The notes under the pieces were generated by a model. That model was not told the origin of the DNA. It worked only from the letters and a program-made list of their open reading frames with translations, and searched no databases. A DNA stretch of 64,000 bases, from contig OY751488.1 of the NCBI GenBank assembly GCA_963565915.1, positions 4,030,001-4,094,000 on the forward strand, in the 5' to 3' direction. Position numbers and translations under genes: made by a program. The number at the start of each line of letters is the position of its first letter. Position 1 is the stretch's first letter. Below are positions 1 to 11,628 of this stretch, piece after piece. The stretch comes from Entoloma clypeatum. Taxonomy: Eukaryota; Basidiomycota; Agaricomycetes; Agaricales; Entolomataceae.

Positions 1-1959
1 CGGTCCTCGGTCCTTCCTTTTCGGGGGTCAAAAACGAGACCAAAGTGAACTTTCAATCACTAAGTACAATCCTTCCTGGGATTCACTAACTTCTATCGCC
101 ATTTTATTGAAGGGTTTTCGGACATCACATGCCCTCTTTTTAAGCTCACGAAGAAAGGGCACCTCTGGTCTTGGAAGGAGGGAGAAGTGTCCGCATTTGC
201 GGAGCTGAAGCGGAGGATTACATCTGCTCCAATCCTGGTCTTAGCTGATCATGGAAAGGAGTGGCAGATAGAAGCGGATAGCTCGGACTTTGCAACCGGA
301 GCAGTACTGTCCCAACCAACAGAGGATGGTAAGTGGCACCCTGTCACATTCTATTCCAAAAGCCTTAGTCCGGTGGAACGCAACTATGAGATCTACGACA
401 AGGAGATGTTGGCGGTGGTCCGCGCATTGGAGGAGTGGAGGCACTTCCTTGAAAGAGCGGAGAAGACAGTGGAGATTTGGACAGACCACAAAAATCTTGA
501 GTATTTCATGACAGCTCAAAAACTAAATTGACGACAGGCTAGATGGTCCTTATACCTCGCTCGTTTCGATTTCAAAATGCACCATCGACCTGGCAAGTCA
601 ATGGGCAAGTCCGACGCTTTGTCCCGATGAGCAGACCATGGAGACAGATTGCGGGACAACAAAAACATCATCCTTCTTCAACCAGAATTGTTTGCAGTGC
701 GAGCAATGCGTGGGGTAACTGTTCAAGGGGAAGAACACAACGTCCTCCACCAGGTCCGACAGGGAATCTGAGAGGGGTTACTGGAGGATAGTGTGGCGGA
801 GGTTGTCAAATCCCTTCCGACCATCGGAGTGGGGTCCATCCGTAGTGCGGAGTGGAGGCAAGTGGAAGGTTTGCTCTACTTCAGGGATCATATCTATGTT
901 CCTAACAATCCCCAACTGTGTCATCGGATCCTCACACAACACCACAAAACTCCGGTGGCTGGACATCCGGGATGGTGGAAAACCTTGGAACTGGTGTCGC
1001 GCAATTACTGGTGGCCACACATGTCTCCGACCGAGGACCACAGTTTGTTGCCAAGTTCACGCGCGAACTATACAGGCTGCTTAACATTAAGGTTGCTGCT
1101 TCGACAGCCTACCATCTGCAGTCGGACGGACAGATGGAGCGGGTCAATCAAGGATTGGAACAATACCTTTGCCTATTCATCAATGAATGTCAAGACGATT
1201 GGGACGAATGGCTTCCGATGGCTGAATTTGCATACAACAACCATGTTCATGCATCGACACGTCAAACTCTATTCTACATTGACACCGGCTGCCATCCGCG
1301 CATGGGATTAGAACCTCACGAGAAGCAGACGGAGATTGAGGTGGTAGCGATTTCAGCCAGCGGATGAAGTCTGCTCTGGAGGAGGCTTGCACAGCACTGA
1401 CAAAGGCAAAAGACAACATGGCGTGATACTACAACCAGCATTGGAGCACCACTCCGACATTCCGCCCAGGGGACAAGGTCTTTTTAGACTCATCAGATCT
1501 CAAAACCACCCAACCCACAAAAAAACTTGCACATCGGTACGTAGGCCCTTTCCCAGTGGTCCGACCTGTTGGAACACATGCCTACGAACTTCACCTTCCC
1601 CCTTCCATGTCCCGCGTTCACCCAGTATTCCATGTCATCAAACTTTCACTAGTTCCCGACGACCCTTTCCGATGCCAAGTCCACTCTCCTCCGCCTCCAA
1701 CGGTAGTCAGAGAAGAATTGGAGTACAATGTTGAAAACCTCTTGGACAGCCAACTGCATCAAGGCAAGCTTCAATTCTTGGTCAAATGGAAGGGATATGG
1801 CTACAAAGAGAATTCCTGGGAAGCAGAAGACAATGTCCATGCTCCGCGCCTAGTCCGCGACTTCTACCAATGTCATCCGGGAGCTCCATGTTGGATCTCC
1901 GCTGCGATATTCGACTCATTTCACCTGACACGTCAAGACGCCATGCCTTGAAGGGGGGG
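1..1959 (+). pseudogene. Ty3/gypsy chromovirus pol remnant (RT/RNase H, integrase, chromodomain)
   Basis: A decayed polyprotein read in several frames. The RNase H region is clear at about 187-531 (YEIYDKEMLAVV, then [10 protein letters not shown]). It ends at a stop and continues in another frame with a PGKS-type linker. Integrase follows: a partial zinc-binding part at about 930-1025 (AGHPGWWKTLEL, YWWPHMS) joins directly to SDRGPQFVAKF at about 1035. The cysteine half of the zinc finger and the first catalytic Asp region are therefore deleted. A chromodomain lies at about 1720-1890 (GKLQFLVKWKGYGYKENSW). The 5' part of the element is outside the window or lost. Frameshifts, stops and the deletion make it non-functional. 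It is a different family from elements A, B and C. Confidence 0.9.
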
Positions 1960-2255
1960 TGATATAAGGGCAACCACTTTCACTTTTCCTTTCTTTTCTA
2001 TTCCACCATCTCCGACGTCCTCCCATGGGATCCGCTGCCTCCGACATCTTATCCACCTCTCCGCATCCGATGACTCCGCGCCCATCCCTACTCCTGATCA
2101 TTGCTCATCATTCATATGTCTCGTTTTATCTCTTATTTCATATCTCATTTTACTATTTATCTAACTAGCTTGCAGGGGAATCCTTAGAACTTTCTCTTTG
2201 GATCTCCCTTGCAAGTATCTGAGTTCGAGTCTTGGATTGTAAGGTCGCCCTTACA
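1960..2255 (+). repeat. 3' LTR of the gypsy remnant
   Basis: It begins TGATATAAGGGCAACC right after a purine tract (GAAGGGGGGG at 1950-1959) and ends GGTCGCCCTTACA. The terminal inverted pattern (TG..AAGGGC / GCCCTTACA) fits an LTR. A related but longer copy lies in reverse orientation at 26079-26453, with better conserved ends (TGTAAGGG...CCCTTACA). The matching 5' LTR is not in the window. Confidence 0.8.
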
Positions 2256-2582
2256 GATTCAACCTCAATGTGTCTTCATTGGATGACGACGAGGCAGTGT
2301 GAGGGCGTTGATTGTTATCTGGCGGTTGGGTGGGAATAATTCCCATGGGTGTCTAGATGACTGGTAATGGCCAATTTTGCATCTTTTTCACAAATGCTTT
2401 CATCTACTTCTTCCCCATGATTGGATACACATAGAATTTACTACAGATCTTCTTAATATACAAATAATCATTCCTAGATACTCAAGAATATCAATTTTTG
2501 TGGGGTCATCTTAGAAAAATAGAAAAATAATTTTGGTGTCTAGATGGTCGGTAAATTACTGTAACCCTATCCTTCTTATCTA
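2256..2582. other. gene-free stretch
   Basis: AT-rich sequence between the LTR and the pogo-like remnant. I see no coding signal. It may belong to the 5' part of the pogo-like element, but I could not define a terminal repeat. Confidence 0.4.
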
Positions 2583-3800
2583 GCAATATGTGGGCCAGTT
2601 TCTGAAGAGTGTCATGAACTGGAGTGTTCGCAGTGGTACACGAGCAGCTGCTTATATCCCTGATGATGTGCCTGTTGTGTGCAAATGGAGTCTGTTCTGA
2701 ATCGTCCATCTTGTCAATTTCTATGACATTCCACCTGGTCTCATCATCAACATGGATCAAACGGGCATCATCATCCTTATGACTAAGAACAAGACTTATG
2801 AGCAGAAAGGTCAACAACATTGTCGGATGAGATAAGAAGCGTGCATACACACTTTGTGTTGCAAGTATGCTAGCCGGTGACATCTTGCCCTTTCAGCAGG
2901 TCTGGTCTGGTAAGACCAAACAGTCACTTCCAAATGCAAAGGCTGCAGGATACGAAGAGGCCAATGAGCTTGGCTTTGATTTTGCATTTGCAGATAGCCC
3001 AAAGAAGACAAGCCACTACAGTACATTTAGCTTAATGAAAAAGGTCTGTCATGATCATCAATTTGATAACCTTGTTTGTTTGTTTCCCTAATGCCTTACA
3101 CACTAGTGGATGATGGAAATCCTCAAGCCATACATTGCCTGCTACATTGATGTGCACAAGTTACCAGATGATCAAAAGGCTATCTTGTACCTTGATTGCT
3201 ACCTGGTCCATATCGGCCAGGAATTTTGGCATTATGTTTTCAAAGAATTTCCAAACATATTGCTTGTCTTTGTCCCAGCAAACTGTGAGCTATGATCATT
3301 TTATTTTGCAGCTTTAGTTAACAAGTACTTCACAGGTACCAGCATCTTTCAACCAGCTGATGTTGGTCTTCAGCGTATTGCTAAACAGTTTCTTCAACAG
3401 AGAGCATTAGAGTTTCTTGTTGACAGTCACACTGAACAGATCAAACAAGAGTTGACTCTGGATGCAGTAAAGTTCACAATGTCTCTACCTGTCCTTTGTA
3501 ATACATCCGTCCAGCCCATTGTGGAGCTGTTTAATTTTCTCTCGGGTTCTGATGGTCGAGAAATCCTCAAAAGGGTATGTTATTCTCCAATTTCCAAGCT
3601 CATTCATTGAGGATTGGGACCGTTCAGTTGAACACAACCCCATTGGAGGCTGAGAAAGACGAAACACTCAAAAACTCCAATGATGAAGATGACACTGACA
3701 TACCGTTAGAAGCAATCATCCAGGAGGAGATGGGTCTCAACCATCTATTGCTCACACAGCAACAGTCCTGTGTGGCACCTGATGAAGTGTGTGTGAGATG
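2583..3800 (+). pseudogene. pogo-like (DDE_1) transposase remnant
   Basis: Coding blocks in changing frames match the DDE_1 catalytic core common in mushrooms. They are a helical block with RSGTRAAAYIPDDVP at about 2630; the first catalytic Asp in NMDQTGI at about 2750; MLAGDILPFQQVWSGKT at 2867; the second Asp in LYLDCYLVHIGQEF at about 3185; LVFVPANC at about 3270; and the third Asp in FQPADVGLQRIAKQF at about 3345. An acidic tail follows (3600-3780). A stop near 2697 and frame changes near 2825-2867 and 3290 (the last possibly an intron) break the frame. Tc1/mariner-superfamily pogo transposases cut and paste DNA at TA sites. This copy is inactive. I could not place its terminal repeats. 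Confidence 0.75.
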
Positions 3801-4731
3801 GAGGGCCGGTTCTTGCCTACTGCTGATTCTGAGAATATCTGGGCTTATGGTGATGATGGTGGTGCTTGGGAATGTACCTTACCTATTGAATAATGCAAAT
3901 GTATGCCTTATCTGCCTGTAGAGACCGAAAAAAATCATGTTTTAGTGGTCTTTTTTTTGTGTTTTTTGGTAGCAACCGGGCCTGTGTTATGTGTTATTCT
4001 ACTCAAAATAAGCAATGAAAATGTCCTGTTTATGTGTTACGGTTGCCACCATTCATTTTGCCACAGTATAGATATAATTTCATCAGTCTAAAATGAGATG
4101 GTGATGCATCAAATGAATATATTATGGATTATATGAGGGAGACCCTTAACCCTAAGTGGGTTTATCAAGAGGTGTCAGATCCACCAATTCCAGCCATGGG
4201 ATGGACCCTTGATCAGGGTCAGCTGGGAACTTTCCACAAGTCAGCAGCTGTCCAGCTTCATGATTTGTCAGCTGTCCAGCTGCTGACTTTCCCAAAAATT
4301 ACAATATCTCTACCTTCCCATTTATCTCATCTTATGATATCTTTCTCCATTTCCATGTCTCTTACCTCATGACACCTCACAGTCCCCCTTTGTTCATTTC
4401 CTTTCATTATTTCTGCTGCTTAAAACTCAATCACACCATATGAAGCAAAAAACATGTGAATTTGGCACATAATATGTATGCTAAGACACATAAGGGCACT
4501 CGAGGAAAGTTACTACTGCTGCTGTTCTCATGTTGGGCTCAGGCTACAGCCATGTGTTGTCCCTCGCGGTCCCTCGCTTTATGCCTCCCACCATTCTGGT
4601 GTCCTGTGCCTCCCACGGCTCCTTTGTTGCTGTTGGCGCATCGTTCCTCATGTGATCCTTTCCGCTGTTTGTGGCCTGATGCTGTTCTTGCGTCATGCTA
4701 GGGCTGTGCCTGTGCATTGTCCCAAGGGGCA
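3801..4731. other. gene-free stretch with a repeat fragment shared with 12.6 kb
   Basis: No gene is recognised. At about 4165-4195 the motif GTCAGATCCACCAATTCCAG resembles, in reverse orientation, sequence near 12615-12640, so both loci hold the end of one dispersed element. A direct repeat of GTCAGCAGCTGTCCAGCTTC-like sequence follows at 4240-4285. From 4550 the sequence becomes GC-rich and leads into the minisatellite. Confidence 0.45.
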
Positions 4732-5340
4732 GTCATTGGGCACAGGGGTGGTCGTTGGGCACACAGGACGGCTGCTGGGCATGCAGGGCAGCTCTTGGGT
4801 GCGAGGGGTGGTTGTTAGACACAGAGGGCAGTCGTTGGGCACAGAGAGCAGCTCCTGGGTGTGAGGTGCAGTCGTTGGGCACACAGGATGGCTGTTGGGC
4901 ATGGAGGGCAACTCTTGGGCGCGAGGGCGGTCATTAGACACAGGGGTGGTCGTTGTGCATGCAGGACAGCTCTTGGGCATGGAGGGCAGCTCTTGGGCAC
5001 AAGGGCGGTCATTGGGCACATGCACGGGACAGCCTTTGGGCACAGAGGGCAGCTCTTAGGTGCAAGGGGTGGTTGTTGGGGCACGGGGGCAGCCGTTGGG
5101 CACACGGGACGGCCGTTGGGCATGGAGGGGTGGTTGTTAGGCACGGGGGTGGTCATTGGGCATGGAGGGCAGCTCTTGGGTGCAAGGTGCTGTCATTGAG
5201 CATGGGGGCCATCATTGGACATGGGGGCGGTCATTGGGCATACAGGATGCTGTTGGGCATGGAACAGCTCTTGGGTACGAGGGGTGGTCATTGGGCACGG
5301 AGGGGCAGCTCTTAGGTGGGAGGGCAGTTGTTGGGCACAA
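4732..5340. repeat. 20-bp minisatellite array 1 (about 30 degenerate units)
   Basis: Units of about 20 bp built on the core (A/G/C)TTGGGC followed by a purine-rich half (for example GTCGTTGGGCACACAGGACG). Most units are exactly 20 bp, with occasional 18-24 bp variants. The proline- and cysteine-rich long frames on both strands here are by-products of the repeat. A second array with the same core and period lies at 13397-14030. Confidence 0.85.
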
Positions 5341-5489
5341 CAGGGTCAAAGTGGGAGGAGATGGTGGTAAAGATGAGAATCACAACCAGCAACATGGCTG
5401 GATATAACCGAGCGGAGTTTGAATGGACTTAGACAAAAACACAGAACTGGTCACTTTGCAAAAATCATGAATGTTTGCCTCATGATGCT

Positions 5490-5690
5490 ACGACATACTG
5501 TATCAGTACATGTCTATGGTGCTACCACATACTACATCACTACATCATACTACAGCTCCTACAATGCTACTGCACTGCCATGGTACAGCACTATGGTGCA
5601 CTATGGGACACTACAGTGTTACATGTGACTACATGTGACTACAGCATCACAGTATTTACTATAGTTTGCTACAGCCAAACTGGGTTTGCT
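5490..5690. repeat. degenerate CTAC/ACATC-type simple sequence
   Basis: Low-complexity sequence dominated by repeated TACTAC, CTACA and GCTAC words (for example CTACATCACTACATC). There is no stable period or coding signal. It lies just upstream of the insertion site of chromovirus A. Confidence 0.5.
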
Positions 5691-5775
5691 GATGTGGGAT
5701 CTTGATTAGGTTGATTCTCTTTATTGAATGACAAATTGTGGTGAGAGATGGACAAAGGAGTGGTATACTGCAATG

Positions 5776-6176
5776 TGTTACGGACTCTACGGTATGAGGA
5801 CCACGTCATATCTTTTACCTATCGGCCCGACTCGGCACCCTCTTACGAACTCACTATGTCTAACCTCTACTTTCGCAACCTTCGATTCCCAGTCTGACTC
5901 ATTACATTACTTTGTCATCCCCTTTAGTATACTTCGCTCCCGCGCTGACTCGCTTTCTGCAGTCAGCTTACTCACTGTACATAGCCTTCCGCAGTCGCCT
6001 TACTCATGCGCACTGCCTTCCGCAGTACTGACTCATCCGCTACCACCTATAGTCAGTACCTATATAAACCTCTTGTACTATAGTAGATTCCTTAGATTTA
6101 GCAATCACTTTGCTCTTCGCCTTTCCACTTCCTGCATACTCTGCCCGAACCTTGGAACGGTTTGTTAAGCATAACA
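5776..6176 (+). repeat. 5' LTR of chromovirus A
   Basis: 401 bp, TG...CA. It differs from the 3' LTR (12035-12435) at 10 positions, every one a C/T or G/A change at a site that is CpG in one of the copies or in element B. It contains the promoter and self-primer described separately. Confidence 0.95.
6061..6104 (+). promoter_or_regulatory. TATA box and predicted start of the self-priming RNA (element A)
   Basis: TATATAAA at 6061-6068. AGATTTAGCAA at 6094-6104 begins 33 bp from the start of the TATA box, the expected place for transcription start. These 11 nt are the exact reverse complement of the primer-binding site at 6179-6189. In Tf1 of Schizosaccharomyces pombe the first 11 nt of the RNA fold back on the primer-binding site to prime reverse transcription. 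The arrangement here is the same. The start site itself is inferred. Confidence 0.75.
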
Positions 6177-6178
6177 AG

Positions 6179-6189
6179 TTGCTAAATCT
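6179..6189 (+). other. primer-binding site of chromovirus A (self-priming type)
   Basis: TTGCTAAATCT, two bases inside the end of the 5' LTR, is perfectly complementary to 6094-6104 over 11 nt and not beyond. I see no match to common tRNA 3' ends such as the initiator-Met type TGGT. Confidence 0.75.
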
Positions 6190-7834
6190 CGTTAGGTTCG
6201 CCCAGAGCAAAGAGAGCAACTACCAGACGAGTCAAGACATCGCGCTTCTTTGAAAACTTCACCAGTAACCCATTCAGCACGCCAGAAGCCCGACAGGAGG
6301 AGCTAAGTCCTCGAGACAGTATTGATTTTACACTCATCCAGCAGTACATCAAATCGGAGATCTGTCGCATCCTACAACAGGTGCTTGACGAAGAACTAGA
6401 CAACGACGAGCATCGCCCCCACGGCGAGATAGCAGAGAGCATCCATCTTGCTCGGCAACACCAGATCGCGCGTTACAACGCCCGACAGAACGAACTCGAA
6501 AGTTTTCGCGTTCAAGAAGGACCTCAGACAGGTCGGATCACAGAGATCAGAGAGTTTATCAGTGTCCAGACAACCGTTATCAGAAGATTGATTAGGACGC
6601 TCACATCGAGACGTCCCAGAGCCACATCATCACGTTTTACTCGAAGCAGCAGATCTACGCCCACTTCACCACCAAAGAACAACAGACCGAGTACAACCGC
6701 TGGGCACGAAATGAGAGACTTGACCCCTTCTTGAGACCAACAGATGCGCAGGAACAGAGATTCCTTAGAGATTTACAGAGGAAATACTCTGAACGTTTTG
6801 CCACCGATTCCGCCGACGAGTCCCCTGATGAATTTAATTTTGACTCCGTGCAGTCAGATATCGAACAGACGCCTAGAACAGGGACTCATTTTCAGTCCTT
6901 ACCTGTATCCCGAACCCCATCTTCATCCCAACAACCCAACTCCTCTTCTCCTCCGCAGACTCTAAACATGGCAGAAGCTCTGGCTGTACAAACAATGGAT
7001 ACATCCAAGATCATCAAGGATCCTGGGATGTTCAAGGACAGATACACCTTTGACGAGTGGTGGAAAGCCACCAAACTATACATTAGGTTCCAAAAGAGCC
7101 TCACAGACGATCAGAAGATTCTTGCAGTGCTATCCCGCATGATGGAAGGGTCCGGCAGACACTGGGCCAGTAACAAGTTAGACGCTCTTACCGCTGACAA
7201 CGAGAACATCACTTGGCTAGGTTTTTCCGATGATATCACCACACGATTCTCCATCGCCAACAAGTCGGTCGCTGCCAAAGCAAGACTCGAAGTCCTGAAA
7301 CAAGAGAAACGCACTGTTGATGAATTCTTGGATGAATTTGAAGAACTCTTGGGACTGTCAAACCTTGGCAAAGAAACTGGGAAATACATCCTAGAGAAAA
7401 ACGTCAACCGCAGAATCTCTGAACAAGTGGCTAGCGATGGCAAGATGTACACCGATTACGCAAAGGAGATCCGAAACAAGGGACGACAGATGGAAGGACA
7501 TGCACTGGTCATCCGAGGTGGCGGCGACATGCGCACCGGATCGGGTACCACTTATGGTGGTCAGGGCAAGGCCATGGAGATCGACAAAGCAGGAGTAGCC
7601 CATTGCTACAACTGTCAATGCTTCGGTCATTTGGCTAAAGACTGTAGCGCTCCAAAGAAGAAAGATGGTCGCAAGTGTTTTAACTGTGATCAAGAAGGCC
7701 ATATCGCGCGCAACTGCCGCAAGCCGAAGAAGAACTCCGGAAGGGTTAGGAAGGTGTCTGAGGAAGATGCCGAGAATGATGAAACCACAATCTTAGAAAC
7801 CGAAGAGAAGGATTTTCCCGAAGGGTCTGATTAA
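6187..7834 (+). CDS. gag: gag of chromovirus A
   Basis: The structural nucleocapsid polyprotein. A helical N-terminal part is open in one frame from about 6187 to 6600 (RFFENFTSNPFSTPEARQEE onward). From about 6595 the credible frame is -1 to that (HIITFYSKQQIYAHF, then RWARNERLDPFLRPTD). This frame runs on through a capsid-like domain (YTFDEWWKATKLYIRFQKSL at about 7047) to two CCHC zinc knuckles near the C-terminus (CYNCQCFGHLAKDC, CFNCDQEGHIARNC). It stops at TAA 7832-7834. The same frame change is present in element B, so it predates both insertions. It could be an old mutation, a recoding site or a sign that translation starts downstream. No convincing upstream ATG is visible: ATG 6381 and ATG 6731 are the nearest, in the first and second frame. 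Confidence 0.8.
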
Positions 7835-10800
7835 ACGACGCTATGTAAGTCGCGACCCTTATCTATTAAACAGACTTGCTTGCCTTGTATGACTGCAGAC
7901 AATAGAACCTATGTCATCCCTGCCAAGCGAGCTGCTGCGTCGACTAAGATTGTGAAGGGAGATAAACCTCCGAAAAGACGAGAAATCAGGCTGTTAGCTC
8001 AGCTCAGGACACGACGAGGACCAAAGGTTATCTGACCTGAGGTTGACAGCGGATGTGAACGCACATGCATCCATCCCAGAATAGTACGCGAACAGAACCT
8101 CCCCACGTGAGGAATACCGCCCATAGCAATTCTAAATGCAGATGGATCGCCAAATCGACAACAGAAAGCGAGCCAACTTGCCGAAGTCAAACTGGATTTA
8201 GGAGCACATCAGGAAACCATGGAAGCAATGGTACTGGACATTGGGAGAATGGACATGCTCTTGGGACATGACTGGTTGGTACACCACAACCCCACAGTCA
8301 ATTGGACAACCGGCGTGGTAACATTTAACCGGTGCCCAACAACATGTCGAACCAAACACTCGGATTTCAGGATTAACCTTAATGGTCGCAAACACCGGGT
8401 TCGCATGGTTGAGGTGCGCGACAAAGATGCACCCAAAAAGTCGGATCAGAAATGGAAGCCTGGAGACCCTACAGACATTTTGGAAGCTGTCACTCCCACA
8501 CCACCTCCCACAACCAAACGACCCTCATATGTTGAACGATTTGCTCACCTCTTCGAAAAAGAGAACTTTGACAAGATCCCAAAGGAGAGGGAATGGGACC
8601 ATGGTATTGAACTTACACCGGACGCACCAAAGGAACTAGGGGGAAGTACATATCCTATGACGCAAAAGGAACAAGAGGAATTGGACGCATTCATTGACGA
8701 GGGTCTAGCAACTGGAAAGATCCGCCCGTCCAAATCCCCTTATGCCTCCCCTTGCTTCTTCATCAACAAGAAGGATGGCTCCAAACGATTGGTACAAGAT
8801 TACCGCATGGTCAATAAATTCACGGTCAAAGACAAGTTCCCACTCCCACGAATATCCGATCTCTTGGACGTACTGAAAGATGCGGTCTACTTCAACAAAA
8901 TGGACATCATGTGGGGCTATAACAACGTCCGGATTAAGGAGGGCGATGAATGGAAAGCTGCCTTCCTCACCAGTCGAGGATTGTTCGAACCATTGGTCAT
9001 GTTTTTCGGTCTTTGCAACTCCCCGGGAACGTTCTCTCGAATGATGGCTAGTCTATTCCGGGACCAGATCCGCCGACGTATCTGCGTGATCTACATGGAT
9101 GACATCGTGGTTATCGGTAAAACCAAGGAAGAACTCGCGCGAAACACCGAAGAAATCCTACAGATCCTATCGGACAATGATTTGTTCCTAAAGGAGAAAA
9201 AGTGTTTATGGGAAGTAACGAAATGTCCTATATTGAGATATGTGGTTGGTGAGGGACGTGTTGAGATGGAAACTGAGAAGGTGGATACAATTTGAAACTG
9301 GCGAGCACCCACATCAAAAAAGGAAGTTCAGAAGTTCCTTGAATTTGCCAACTTCTATCGACGTTTTATTGAAGGGTACTCAAATATCACGAAACCTCTC
9401 ACCGCGCTCACAGGCGGTACAGCATTTACTTGGGGACCAACAGAGCAACAAGCTTTTGAAGGTCTCATACGGGCAATTACATCGGCACCAGTCTTGGCAT
9501 TACCGAAACCAGAGGGACAGTTCAGGGTTGAAACCGATGCATCGGGCTATGCAATTGGAGCAGTACTCTCTCAGAAGCAAGACCACAAATGGCACCCCAT
9601 CGCATTCTTGTCGCGGACCATGTCCGCGGCCGAACAGAATTACGAGATATACGACAAAGAACTCCTGGCAGTCGTGGAAGCATTGAAAGATTGGAGACAC
9701 TATCTGCTTGAAGCCAGGGAACGTTTCGAGATCTTGACCGATCACAAGAACCTGGAATATTTCCGTCGTCCTCAGGACCTAAATCAACGACAGCGACGCT
9801 GGAAAATGAAGTTACAAGACTATGACTTCGAATTATGGCATGTACCTGGCAAGACCAATGCAAAAGCGGACATCCTGTCACGCTTACCCTGGTATGAAGC
9901 GGAACTCGAACCACAGGACAGTGACCAGATGCTCAAAGAGGGACTATTCTTGAAACGGTTGGAATCAGAAGATGTGGTACAGATGGAGATGTTCACGGAG
10001 GAACAATTCTTTGAAAGGGGTGAAACATCTGATTCCATCAAAATTGGAAACGTCACAACCATTGAAAATCCGTGGATCACACGCATCAAGGGTTCAAACC
10101 GCATGGAGACAGAAGTAGCGCAGGGCCTAAAAAAGAAGCCTCATTGGTATCAGCAAGAGAATGGGATCACCTACGCAGGAGAACGAGTCTATGTCCCACC
10201 AGACCCACAATTACGACAAGAACTGATGTTTGAGTCACACAATGCACCAGTGGCGGGACATCCAGGACAGTACCGGACACATGAACTCCTCACTCGCACC
10301 TACTGGTGGCCTACCATACTGCATGATGTGAAGAAGTATGTGAAGGGTTGCGACACTTGTCAACGCAACAAGATTAACCGACAAAAGCGACATGCTCCGC
10401 TACATCCCCATGCAGCACCAAGTCACCCATGGGAAGACATAGGAATCGACGTTGTGGGACCGATACCAGAATCTGATGGAAAAAACGCAATTCTGGTCAT
10501 CACGGATAGACATTCGAAGATGCTTCACCTCATTCTGACAACCGTGGAACTATCAGTGGAAGGATTAGCCAAGATCTATCGGGATCAGATATGGAAGCTT
10601 CATGGGATCCCAAAGAAGATCATCAGCGATAGGGGACCACAGTTCGCCGCGAAGTTCATGGAGATACTCTGCCGCATGCTAGGGATCAAGAGGAACCTGT
10701 CCACCGCATACCACCCACAGACTGATGGACAGGCCGAGCGATCGCATCAGGAGACAGAAGCGTTCTTACGAAACTTTGTCAACCATCTACAGGATGATTG

Positions 10801-11494
10801 GGCTGAATGGATCGCAATCGCAGAGTTCCAGTACAATGACAAGGAACATCAGGCGACGAAGCACACCCCATTCTACCTCAACTACGGTTTACATCCATGG
10901 AAGGGAGAGCTCGTGTTAGAAGATACCAATCCGGCTGCCAACGACTTCTTGAAACAACTCAAACAGGCACGAGAAGAAGCCAATGCTGCACTGAAACAAG
11001 CACAGGATCAGATGAAGAAGACAGTTGACACACGGCGAAGTCCGTCTCGGGACTACCGCATCGGAGACAAGGTGTGGCTGGAAGGGACTAACATCAGGAC
11101 CGATCGCCCCTCAAAGAAACTTGATGCACTCCGACATGGACCATTCAAAGTCCTAGAGAAGAAAGGAGCTAGCGCGTACCTTCTTGATCTTCCGAAGACT
11201 TGGAAGATGATTCACCCTGTGTTCAACGAGACCCTGTTGTCACCATATGAAACTCCGAAGTACGCCATCCAGAAAAAGAAACCAGCCCCTGATCCGATCA
11301 TTGTCGAAGGACGAGAAGAGTACCATGTGTCTACAATCCTAGACTCTCGAAAGTTCCGCGGAAAGATCCAGTACCTCGTCCAGTGGGAAGGATATGGTCC
11401 AGAAGAGAACACATGGGAACCTCGAGCTAATGTTCAGAACGCTCAAGATTTGATCCGTGATTTCCATCGGCAGAACCCGTCTCGCCCACGATAA
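7835..11494 (+). pseudogene. pol: pol of chromovirus A (PR-RT-RNase H-IN-chromodomain) with three TGA stops
   Basis: In order: aspartic protease (EVDSGCERTC at about 8040); reverse transcriptase at about 8600-9290 (FINKKDGSKRLVQDYRMVN; catalytic VIYMDDIVV at about 9090); RNase H ([38 protein letters not shown]); integrase HHCC finger (H-x-H in [18 protein letters not shown]-x-x-C in GCDTCQRNK); integrase DDE core ([21 protein letters not shown], then [13 protein letters not shown]); and chromodomain at the C-terminus ([19 protein letters not shown]). The frame is the same as gag and is separated from it by the gag TAA. TGA codons at 8033-8035, 8108-8110 and 9293-9295 are all CGA in element B, so they are CpG-to-TpG nonsense changes. 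The protein would be about 1200 residues. Confidence 0.9.
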
Positions 11495-11628
11495 AAGACA
11501 GCTCTCAGAATCCATGACAAGTATCGACCTCATCAGTCAACCACACACCGAGTTCCCTGCTCTAGTCCTTTTTCCTGCCCAATATAGCCTCCCCTTTCTT
11601 CTTCTATCTCTCAACCATCCTCGCCGCC

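Noticed and set aside
2168..2235. tRNA-like A box/B box words (TAGCTTGCAGGGG, GAGTTCGAGTC) in the LTR
   Set aside because: No cloverleaf can be formed and the spacing is poor. The words lie within an LTR and are most likely chance.
4693..5315. Several overlapping 70-128-codon frames rich in Pro/Cys or Gly/His
   Set aside because: They follow the 20-bp minisatellite on both strands. Their repeats are a by-product of the DNA repeat, with no start context or domain.
4732..5340. Regular 20-bp repeats as a CRISPR-like array
   Set aside because: Units are contiguous without unique spacers, units are degenerate, and the genome is eukaryotic.
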